From assembly GCA_023251945.1 (NCBI GenBank), contig JAHEXT010000002.1, positions 1-39,228 on the forward strand: 39,228 bases of DNA, in the 5' to 3' direction. Below are positions 1 to 7,595 of the stretch, piece by piece. Source of the DNA: Actinomycetes bacterium. Its GTDB lineage: Bacteria; Actinomycetota; Thermoleophilia; Gaiellales; Gaiellaceae. How positions within the stretch are numbered: position 1 is the first letter of the stretch; each line of letters starts with the position of its first letter. Below the pieces are notes generated by a model, which was not told the origin of the DNA, searched no databases, and saw nothing but the letters and a program-made list of their open reading frames with translations. Both the position numbers and the translations under genes were made by a program.

Positions 1-222
1 CGTCGGCAGGGCGAGGACACCGTAGCGGGCCGGCACTCCGAGGTTCTCGTCGACGTTCATTCGCACGAGGCGAATGTGCCCTTCGTGCTGCTCCACGATG
101 CCGCGCAGGTGCGGCTCGATCGCGTCGCACGGCTTGCACCACGGCGCCCAGAAATCGACGATCACGGGCACGGGCGAGGCGAGGACCTCGTCGGCGAACG
201 TTGCGTCGGTCACATCGAGCAC
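1..222 (-). CDS. Thioredoxin (3' part truncated by window edge)
   Basis: Reverse-strand translation from GTG at 222: VLDVTDATFADEVLASPVPVIVDFWAPWCKPCDAIEPHLRGIVEQHEGHIRLVRMNVDENLGVPARYGVLALPT; WAPWCKPC active site. Start overlaps the preceding stop by 1 nt. Confidence 0.9.
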   Translation of the reverse strand, partial: MLDVTDATFADEVLASPVPVIVDFWAPWCKPCDAIEPHLRGIVEQHEGHIRLVRMNVDENLGVPARYGVLALPT

Positions 223-944
223 TACAACCTCCCCGCGAGTGCGCGCAGGCGTAGCGCCGGCACCTTCCAGATCGCCTCGGCGACGATGGAGCGGGTCATC
301 TTCGACTCGCCCACCCGCCGGTCGACGAAGCGGATCGGGATCTCCTTGACACGCAGTCCGGCCCGCAGTACGCGGTACGTCGTCTCGATCTGGAACGCGT
401 ACCCGCGCGCTGCGAGCGCGTCGAGGTCGATCGCCTCGAGCGCCGAGCGCCGGAAGCACTTGAAGCCGCCCGTCAGATCGCGCACGCCCACTCCGAGGAT
501 GAGCCGAGCGTAGAGGGAACCGCCGCGCGAGACGAAGCGTCGTCCTAGCCCCCACCCTTCGGTTCCTCCGCCGTCCACGTAGCGCGACCCGAGGACGAGA
601 TCCGTCTCCTCGGCCGCGGCGATCAGCCGGGGAACATCTCTCGGATCGTGCGAGAAGTCGCAGTCGATCTCGAGGACGAGCTCGGCGCCCTCCGCGAGCG
701 CGCGGCGAAAGCCCGCAATGTAGGCTGGGCCGAGGCCGTCCTTGCGCTCCCGGTGCAAGACGGAGACCCAGGGGAGCTCTGCCACGAGCCGGTCGGCGAT
801 CTCGCCCGTTCCGTCCGGCGAGGCGTCGTCGATGACGAGAACGCGGTCGCGCGACGTTTCGAGCACCTCTGCGAGCGCGCGCACCATGGGCTCCAGGTTC
901 TCGTGCTCGTTGTAGGTCGGGAGGCAGACGACGGCTCTCGGCAC
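222..944 (-). CDS. Polyprenol monophosphomannose synthase / DPM1-like family 2 glycosyltransferase
   Basis: 240 aa; VCLPTYNEHENLEPMV, VIDDASPDGTGEIAD, DCDFSHDP, VLGSRYVDGGGTEGWGLGRRFVSRGGSLYARLILG motifs. Confidence 0.9.
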   Translation of the reverse strand: MPRAVVCLPTYNEHENLEPMVRALAEVLETSRDRVLVIDDASPDGTGEIADRLVAELPWVSVLHRERKDGLGPAYIAGFRRALAEGAELVLEIDCDFSHDPRDVPRLIAAAEETDLVLGSRYVDGGGTEGWGLGRRFVSRGGSLYARLILGVGVRDLTGGFKCFRRSALEAIDLDALAARGYAFQIETTYRVLRAGLRVKEIPIRFVDRRVGESKMTRSIVAEAIWKVPALRLRALAGRL

Positions 945-961
945 CGCCGTATCATCGCGGG

Positions 962-2671
962 ATGGCGAAGCCCCTGCCCCGGAACGCGGAGCTCGCCGAC
1001 CAGCTCGACCTCCTCGCCGACCTCTCCGAGATTCTCGGAGAAGAGTCGTTCAAGGTGATCGCCTATCGCCGGGCAGCCACGCGCATCCGTGAGTCGCCGA
1101 GCCCGATCGCCGAGCTCGCGCTCGAGGGAAAGGCGAAGGAGCTTCCCGGGATCGGCAAGACGATCGAGCAGAAGGTGGTCGAGGTCGTCGAGGACGGCGA
1201 GATGTACGCGCTCCAGCGACGCCGAGAGCGAGTTCCCGTGGGAGTCGTCGACTTCCTGCGACTTCCCGGAGTCGGCCCGAAGACGGCGGCGCGGATCTGG
1301 ACCGAGCTCGGCGTGACGACGCTCGACGGGCTGCAGAAGGCGGCTGAAAGTGGCCGCCTGCGCGAGCTGTCCGGGCTCGGCGCAAGGAGCGAGGAGAAGA
1401 TCCTCACGGCGCTCGCCGCCGGTGCCGGGAGGAAGACGGAGTCACGCGGACTCCTCGGGAGAGGCTTGCCGGCGGTCCAGCGCGTGGTCGGCGAGCTCCG
1501 CGCTCACCCCGCTGCGATCGCCGTCTCCGAGGCGGGCAGCGTCCGCCGGCGGCGGGAGACGGTGCGCGACCTCGATCTGATCGCGACCTCCACCGACCCA
1601 CCCGCGCTGATCGCAGCCTTCTGCGAGGCGCCCTGGGTCGCGGAGATCGCCGCCCGCGGCGACACCAAGGCGACGGTCGTTGGCCACGACGGGCTCCGTT
1701 TCGACCTCCGGGTCGTGCCGCCGGAGTGCTACGGCAACGTCCTCCAGCACTTCACCGGGTCGAAGGACCACAACATCGCCCTGCGAGAGGACGCCGTGCG
1801 GCGCGGGCTCTCGATCTCCGAGTACGGGGTCACGATCGTCGAGACCGGCGAGGTCGTCACGCATGCGTCCGAGGAGGAGCTCTACTCGTATCTCGGATAC
1901 GCGTTCATCCCTCCTGAGTTGCGGGAGTCGAGCGGCGAGATCGCCGCTGCGCGCGAAGACCGGCTTCCCGAGCTCGTGGAGCTCTCCGATCTGCACGGAG
2001 AGATGCACTGCCACTCGACTTGGTCGACGGACGCAAGGAGCACGATCGAGGAGATGGCGGTCGCGGCGAAGGGCCGCGGCCACCGCTACCTCTGCCTGAC
2101 CGACCACTCGCACTACCTGCGCGACAGCCGGCTCGAGCGTCAGTGGGGGGAGATCGCCGCGGTCAATGCACGCGTGAAGCCGTTTCGGGTCTTGCGCGGG
2201 ATCGAGGTCAACATCCGCGCCGACGGCACGCTCGACGTGCCGGACGACATGCTCGCCGAGCTGGACTGGGTCATCGCCTCGCTCCACACGTCCTTCGAGC
2301 GGACCCCCACCGAGCGCGTCCTCGCCGCGATCGACAACCCTCACGTCGACTGCATCGGACACCTCACCGGGAGGCGGCTCACCCGGCGGGATGGCGCCCC
2401 GGTCGACGTGGAGCGCGTCATCGAGCGCGCGGCGGAAACGGGCACGGCCCTCGAGATCAACTCCCAGCCCGACCGGCTCGACCTGCGCGACACCCATGCG
2501 CGGCTCGCGGGCGAGGCGGGAGTGCCGATCCCGGTCACGACGGACGCCCACTCCGTGGACGCGCTCGCGAACATCGAGTTCGGCATCGCCCAAGCACGCC
2601 GCGCCTGGCTGACGAAGGAGCAGGTGCTGAACACGCGCTCGTGGAGGGAGATCGAGAGGCTGCGGCGGTGA
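962..2671 (+). CDS. polX: DNA polymerase/3'-5' exonuclease PolX (Pol X core plus PHP domain)
   Basis: 569 aa; HhH-type LPGIGKTIEQKV and LPGVGPKTAARIW, GSVRRRRETVRDLDLI polymerase motif, C-terminal PHP domain (GEMHCHSTWSTD, LTDHSHYL). Confidence 0.93.
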   Translation: MAKPLPRNAELADQLDLLADLSEILGEESFKVIAYRRAATRIRESPSPIAELALEGKAKELPGIGKTIEQKVVEVVEDGEMYALQRRRERVPVGVVDFLRLPGVGPKTAARIWTELGVTTLDGLQKAAESGRLRELSGLGARSEEKILTALAAGAGRKTESRGLLGRGLPAVQRVVGELRAHPAAIAVSEAGSVRRRRETVRDLDLIATSTDPPALIAAFCEAPWVAEIAARGDTKATVVGHDGLRFDLRVVPPECYGNVLQHFTGSKDHNIALREDAVRRGLSISEYGVTIVETGEVVTHASEEELYSYLGYAFIPPELRESSGEIAAAREDRLPELVELSDLHGEMHCHSTWSTDARSTIEEMAVAAKGRGHRYLCLTDHSHYLRDSRLERQWGEIAAVNARVKPFRVLRGIEVNIRADGTLDVPDDMLAELDWVIASLHTSFERTPTERVLAAIDNPHVDCIGHLTGRRLTRRDGAPVDVERVIERAAETGTALEINSQPDRLDLRDTHARLAGEAGVPIPVTTDAHSVDALANIEFGIAQARRAWLTKEQVLNTRSWREIERLRR

Positions 2672-3975
2672 GCACGTTTCGCGACGACGGCGCGGCTGCG
2701 CTCGAGTGGGTCGCCTCGTACCTCGAGCGGGTGCGCGAGTACCCGGTTCTCTCGCAGGTGGAGCCGGGCGAGATCCGCGCCGCGCTTCCTGCCTCGCCGC
2801 CCGAGGAGCCTGAGCCGTTCGCGGCGGTGTTGCACGACCTCGACGCGGTGCTCATGCCTGGGATGACGCACTCCCAGAACCCGCGCTGGTTCGCGTACTT
2901 CTCGATCACGGGGTCCGAGCCGGGGATCCTCGCCGAGCTTCTCATTGCCGGGTTGAACCAGCTCGGGATCCTCTGGCGCACGTCGCCCGCGCTTCAGGAG
3001 CTCGAGGAGGTCACGCTCGACTGGTTGGCGCAGCTACTCGGCCTGCCCGAAGGCCTGCACGGCCACATCGAGGACACCGCCTCCACGAGCACGCTCGTCG
3101 CTCTTGCTGCGGCACGGTCGGCACGGCCCGACCGCCGCACGGTCGTCTGCTCCGAGCACGCTCATTCGTCGGTCGACAAGGCGGCGAAGCTGCTCGAGCT
3201 CGAGCTCAGGAAGATGCCCGTGGACGGCGCGTTTCGACTGCGGCCGGAATTGCTGCATCTCGACGGCGCATGTGCGGTCGTTGCGACGATCGGGACCACC
3301 GCATCCGCATCTGTCGATCCCGTCCCCGAGGTGGCGGACCGCTGCGAGGCCGAGGGTGTCTGGCTGCACATCGATGCCGCGTACGCCGGGGCGGCTGCGG
3401 TTTGTCCCGAGCTCCGCGCGCACTTCGCGGGCTGGGAGCGTGCAGACTCGGTCGTCGTCAACCCGCACAAGTGGCTCGGCGTGCCGCTGGACTGCTCGAC
3501 TCTGTGGACGCGCCGGCCTGATGCCCTCCGCGAGACGTTCAGCCTCGTGCCCGAGTACCTGCGCGTCGGACCAGAGGTCGCGAGCCTCAGCGAGTACACC
3601 GAGGTACTCGGCCGTCGGTTTCGCGCGCTCAAGCTGTGGGCGGTGCTGCGCTGCTACGGGCGCTTGGGGCTCCAGGAGCGGATCCGCGAGCATGTCAGGT
3701 TGGCGGCGCTCTTCGAGGGATGGGTGCGCGACGAGCCCGGCTGGGAGGTCGTCGCTCCGCGGCACTTCTCCCTCGTCTGCTTCCGCCGGGAGGGCTCCGA
3801 CGAGGACAACGAGCGGCTGCTCGAGCGAGTCGATGCCTCGGGCGAGGTCTTCCTGTCACACGCACGCCTCGGCGACCGGTACGCGCTTCGGCTCGCAATC
3901 GGCAACTTCCGTACGACCGAGGACGACGTGCGCCTCGCCTGGGACGTCCTCAGGCGCGAGGCGTCGCGGCTCTGA
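2668..3975 (+). CDS. Pyridoxal-5'-phosphate-dependent decarboxylase (aromatic-L-amino-acid decarboxylase family)
   Basis: 435 aa from GTG overlapping the polX stop (GTGA); WLHIDAAYAGAAAVCPE and VNPHKWLGVPLDCSTLW (PLP lysine). Confidence 0.9.
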   Translation: MSTFRDDGAAALEWVASYLERVREYPVLSQVEPGEIRAALPASPPEEPEPFAAVLHDLDAVLMPGMTHSQNPRWFAYFSITGSEPGILAELLIAGLNQLGILWRTSPALQELEEVTLDWLAQLLGLPEGLHGHIEDTASTSTLVALAAARSARPDRRTVVCSEHAHSSVDKAAKLLELELRKMPVDGAFRLRPELLHLDGACAVVATIGTTASASVDPVPEVADRCEAEGVWLHIDAAYAGAAAVCPELRAHFAGWERADSVVVNPHKWLGVPLDCSTLWTRRPDALRETFSLVPEYLRVGPEVASLSEYTEVLGRRFRALKLWAVLRCYGRLGLQERIREHVRLAALFEGWVRDEPGWEVVAPRHFSLVCFRREGSDEDNERLLERVDASGEVFLSHARLGDRYALRLAIGNFRTTEDDVRLAWDVLRREASRL

Positions 3976-4633
3976 GGAAGACCTGCGAGGCTTCGAACAG
4001 GCGCCCGCCGTCGGCGGTGCGGGAGATGTGACCGGATGCGAGGAGGCCGCCGGGCGCGGCCAGCGCTGCCTCGGCTTGCCGCAGCGTGTCGGGAGTTGAA
4101 CGCGCCGGGCCGAGATCCACACCCGAGACGGTGACGCGGTAAGGCCTGTTCACCCGCCAGGCGCGGACCGAGAAGCACGGCGCGCGGATGCACCGCACGC
4201 CCGTGTCCCGCAGGCGATAGAAGTCGCCTGTTGGGGGCGCACGCCCGACGGGCTTCCAGACGTCTGCGACGAAGATCGCTCCCAGCTCCCCGAATCCCTC
4301 GAACGTCCAGGACCCGACCACGGCCCTCGCGAGTGCGTTTGCCGGCAACGCCGTTGTCAAGGGCTGTCGGGTCGACTCGTCGATTGCGATCGCGACATAG
4401 CAGCGGGGACGTAGCAGGCCGTCGTGGCAGCGAGTGCGTGCGTGGTTCGCGAGCGACACCCAGTAACCGCCGCAGAGCGGTGACGGGCAGAGCCGCCGGT
4501 CGGGTTGGACGACGTAGACGGAACGGGCGACGACGGGTGGCGGGAGAGCCGGGGCGGCCGTCGCTCTTACGACCGGCACGAGCATGACGATCAGTGCGCC
4601 GATCGCCGCCGTACGGACGAGAGTGATCCTCAT
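3950..4633 (-). CDS. Secreted hypothetical protein (DUF6748-like CPxxxCGGYxV motif)
   Basis: 227 aa; N-terminal signal-like segment; LCPSPLCGGYWVSLANHARTRCHDG. Confidence 0.6.
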   Translation of the reverse strand: MRITLVRTAAIGALIVMLVPVVRATAAPALPPPVVARSVYVVQPDRRLCPSPLCGGYWVSLANHARTRCHDGLLRPRCYVAIAIDESTRQPLTTALPANALARAVVGSWTFEGFGELGAIFVADVWKPVGRAPPTGDFYRLRDTGVRCIRAPCFSVRAWRVNRPYRVTVSGVDLGPARSTPDTLRQAEAALAAPGGLLASGHISRTADGGRLFEASQVFLRAATPRA

Positions 4634-4652
4634 GCCTCCTTACGATACGCCC

Positions 4653-4997
4653 GTGCGCCTCGTCGCCATCGGCCTCGCGGCGGGGGTCTTCTCCGCGCTC
4701 TTCGGGGTCGGCGGCGGGATCGCCGCCGTTCCGCTGCTCATCCTGCTGACGCATCTCCCGGAGCGCGTGGCGACCGCGACGTCCCTCGGCGCGATTGGGA
4801 TCACCGCGTTCGCAGGGGTGATCGCGTATGCGGCTCGAGGAGAAGTCGACGTCGGCTACGCGGCGCTCGTGGGCCTTCCCGCAGCCGCGGGCGCGCTCAT
4901 GGGAACATCGCTGCAACAGCGGATCACGACGAGCATGCTGACCTACGGATTCGCCCTGCTCCTCACCGGTGTCGGCGTGCGGCTCCTCTGGCCGTGA
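4653..4997 (+). CDS. Half-length sulfite exporter TauE/SafE family protein (alternative start ATG 4632)
   Basis: GVFSALFGVGGGIAAVPLL motif, hydrophobic helices, about 115-122 aa. The GTG at 4653 is 6 nt after TACGAT. Confidence 0.8.
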   Translation: MRLVAIGLAAGVFSALFGVGGGIAAVPLLILLTHLPERVATATSLGAIGITAFAGVIAYAARGEVDVGYAALVGLPAAAGALMGTSLQQRITTSMLTYGFALLLTGVGVRLLWP

Positions 4998-5389
4998 GCG
5001 CTTCGACGATTGCTCTTGCGCTCGCGCTCGGGCTGGCCACCGGCGTGCTCTCGGGCTTGTTCGGCGTCGGCGGCGGGATCCTGTTCGTCCCGATACTCCT
5101 CGCGCTCGGCCTCGGCCAACTCGAGGCCCAGGCCACGTCGCTTCTGGCCATCCTCCCGACCGTCGCCGCGGGCGCCTGGAACCAGCGCCGCTACGGCAAC
5201 CTGCGAGTCCGGACGGCGCTGATCGTCGGACTCGCGTCGGTCGTCGGGGTCGAGATCGGAGCCAGGATTGCAACCGCACTCCCGGAGGACACGTTGCGCC
5301 GCCTCTTCGCGGTGCTCCTGTTCGCGGTCGCGGCGCAGCTCGTCTGGCGCACGGTCCGGGCACGCCCACGCTACCCTGATTCGCCGTGA
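4994..5389 (+). CDS. Half-length sulfite exporter TauE/SafE family protein (second half-unit)
   Basis: 131 aa from GTG overlapping the upstream stop; GVLSGLFGVGGGILFVPILL, ATSLLAILPT. Confidence 0.82.
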   Translation: MSASTIALALALGLATGVLSGLFGVGGGILFVPILLALGLGQLEAQATSLLAILPTVAAGAWNQRRYGNLRVRTALIVGLASVVGVEIGARIATALPEDTLRRLFAVLLFAVAAQLVWRTVRARPRYPDSP

Positions 5390-6786
5390 CACGTGTCGCC
5401 GCGCTCGCCGGCGCGGTCTTGGCCGTCTCGACGGCGCTGGCGGCGGCCGCCCCGCCGCCCCGCAGCGCCGTCACCGGATCCAATGCCGTCCTCGTGCGAA
5501 TCAGCGTCCCTGGGGAGAACACGGTCTCTCTCGGCGAGCTCACCTGGCCCCAGAGCACGAGCGCCGACGTGCAGTCGTTCTCCTACCCGGACGACGGGTC
5601 GATTCTCAGCCTCGGTCGATCTCGTGCGATCGTCTCCGCCCAGCCCGGCGAGGCGGCCGCGGCGCAGTCCTTCGCCGAGGCGATCGTGCTGTCGCTCTTC
5701 GGCGGCGACGTCGTCGCGGCTCAGGTGACCGCGTCGACGAGCGCCGGGGCGAGCCAGCGGTCTGCGGGGTCCGACGTGTCGGCCTCCGAGGTCAACGGGC
5801 TGCGGGCACTCGGGCAGGACGTCGCGACGACGCCCGGAACGACTGTGTCTCTGGGGGACTGGGGATCGCTGTCGGTTCTCTCGGAGGACAGCGGCAGCCG
5901 GCGCGAGCGGCCGCCGGCCGCGCAAGGAACGGTCGTAGCGCTTCGCGTCCGGCTGACCGCGGCGCACGGCGGGCTCCCCGCCGGAAGCGAGATCGTCGTC
6001 GGCAGCGCCCAGGCCACCGCGGTGGCGAAGCTTTCGGCGGCCCCTCGCCCGGGCCAAGGAAGCACGAGCCCGTCGTCGCCCGTGCGCCCGACGGGCCTGC
6101 GGGCGCCCGAGCCCGAGACCGCGGGAGAGACGATCCCGGGCGGCCCCGTGTTCGTGTCGCCCGAGGTCGTGGCGCCGCTTTCGGCGGGCGGGTACGTGTT
6201 CCCCGTGTACGGCACGGCCTCGTTCGGCGACAGCTTCGGGGCGCCGAGGCCCGACGTTCCGGGCGGCTGGCACCACGGCGAGGACATCTTCGCCCCGCTC
6301 GGGGCTCCTCTCCTGGCGGTCGCCGACGGCACGCTGTACTCCATCGGCTTCAACCGGATCGGCGGTTACCGCCTCTGGCTGCGCGACCGGGCCGGCAACC
6401 AGTTCTACTACGCGCACCTCTCGGCGTACTCGCCTCTCGCGATCGAGGGGAACGAGGTCGAGGCGGGGGACGTCATCGGCTTCGTCGGTGACACGGGCGA
6501 CGCAGACGGTGGTGCGCCGCACCTCCACTTCGAGATCCACCCGGCCGCCATGGTCGGCCTCGGCTACGACGGGGTCGTCGCGCCGTACCCGTTCCTCGTC
6601 GCCTGGCGCCGTGCGGACGACGTCTCCTTCGCAGCGGGCAGGGTGTACGTGCCGTCGCTTCCGGGCGTGACGAGCCTCCCGCCCCCCGGGGCGGTGCTCC
6701 TCGAGGCCGACGACATCGCGTCGACGAGCGGGCTCCAGCCGGGCGGGCTCGAGAGCGCACTCACGAGCCGCGTGGCGTTCCCTTAG
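5386..6786 (+). CDS. Secreted M23 family metallopeptidase
   Basis: 466 aa; signal peptide; GWHHGEDIFAPLGAPLLAVADGTL and GAPHLHFEIHP motifs. Confidence 0.9.
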   Translation: MTRVAALAGAVLAVSTALAAAAPPPRSAVTGSNAVLVRISVPGENTVSLGELTWPQSTSADVQSFSYPDDGSILSLGRSRAIVSAQPGEAAAAQSFAEAIVLSLFGGDVVAAQVTASTSAGASQRSAGSDVSASEVNGLRALGQDVATTPGTTVSLGDWGSLSVLSEDSGSRRERPPAAQGTVVALRVRLTAAHGGLPAGSEIVVGSAQATAVAKLSAAPRPGQGSTSPSSPVRPTGLRAPEPETAGETIPGGPVFVSPEVVAPLSAGGYVFPVYGTASFGDSFGAPRPDVPGGWHHGEDIFAPLGAPLLAVADGTLYSIGFNRIGGYRLWLRDRAGNQFYYAHLSAYSPLAIEGNEVEAGDVIGFVGDTGDADGGAPHLHFEIHPAAMVGLGYDGVVAPYPFLVAWRRADDVSFAAGRVYVPSLPGVTSLPPPGAVLLEADDIASTSGLQPGGLESALTSRVAFP

Positions 6787-6799
6787 CCATCGCGCAAAA

Positions 6800-6863
6800 C
6801 CGGAATCCGCTAGCGCGGATTCCGGTCGCGCCGAAATCCCTAAGGCGGCCGCTTCGCGGCCGC
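6800..6863. terminator. Two adjacent perfect hairpins, probable bidirectional terminator between convergent genes
   Basis: CCGGAATCCGC-TAGC-GCGGATTCCGG (6800-6825) and GCGGCCGC-TTC-GCGGCCGC (6845-6863); + CDS ends at 6786, - CDS ends at 6896. Confidence 0.7.
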
Positions 6864-6895
6864 GGCGCTCTGTTTCGGATCAAGCCCCTTAGCGT

Positions 6896-7369
6896 CTACT
6901 CGGTCGGCGACTGGCCGCCGTCCTGCGTGGCCGCCTCGGCCTCGGCTGCGAGCTCGTCCGCAAGCTCCTCGAGACCGTCCCCGTCCTCGCCGGCAATGCG
7001 GCCCATGATCCACTCGCGCGTCGCCGAACCCGTCCACGGGTTGTAGAGGACGCCGAGCGTCACTCCCGTGAGGAAGACGACGCGGTTGCGGAGCTTGTGG
7101 CTCTTGCGCTTTTCCTTGCCCTGGAGCCGGTCGGTCGCCGTCGAGAGCTCGGAGACGAGCTCTTGGAGGTGCTTCTGGAAGTCCTTGTCGGAGACCTTCT
7201 CCGCCTTGCCCTTCACGCCCCGACCCTTGGCAACCTGTCCGTAGAGGCTCCGTGCAGCAATGAACGCCGCGAGCAGATCCGCGCGGAGCTGCGGGTCCGT
7301 CATCGCCCGCGTGACGTACGGCCGCAGCGTCTCGCTGGTCAGCACCGGCCTGTCCTTGACCTTCGCCAT
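6896..7369 (-). CDS. Conserved hypothetical protein (YtxH-like helical architecture)
   Basis: 157 aa; LRNRVVFLTGVTLGVLYNPWTGSATREWI segment; convergent with the M23 gene. Confidence 0.65.
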   Translation of the reverse strand: MAKVKDRPVLTSETLRPYVTRAMTDPQLRADLLAAFIAARSLYGQVAKGRGVKGKAEKVSDKDFQKHLQELVSELSTATDRLQGKEKRKSHKLRNRVVFLTGVTLGVLYNPWTGSATREWIMGRIAGEDGDGLEELADELAAEAEAATQDGGQSPTE

Positions 7370-7403
7370 TCGATCACCACCTCGGTTCGACTTCGCCTGA
7401 AGT

Positions 7404-7595
7404 ATGTCGGCTACTGTGAGCCGGGTGCGGGGGGTGCTGTTCTTCGTGCTCCATCCGAAGCGTCTGCTCGCTCTGGTCGGGGGTCTGACGGGTGCCGTGC
7501 TCTACGTCTGGTACGCGGCCGTCCGCGCGGTCCCGGGCGTGCGGAGGAGGAAGGCAGCGATGCGTGCGGGCCGCAAGAGGCCATGGAGCGCCTGA
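7404..7595 (+). CDS. Small single-TM hypothetical protein
   Basis: 63 aa; LALVGGLTGAVLYVWYAAV helix; overlaps the MMPL start by 13 nt. Confidence 0.5.
   Translation: MSATVSRVRGVLFFVLHPKRLLALVGGLTGAVLYVWYAAVRAVPGVRRRKAAMRAGRKRPWSA

Noticed and set aside
3654-5558. 634-aa minus-strand ORF and other long antisense/out-of-frame ORFs (e.g. 1442-2593, 22613-24160, 32002-33498)
   Set aside because: Arg/Ser/Pro-rich or low-complexity translations overlapping well-supported genes; typical frame artefacts at this GC content.
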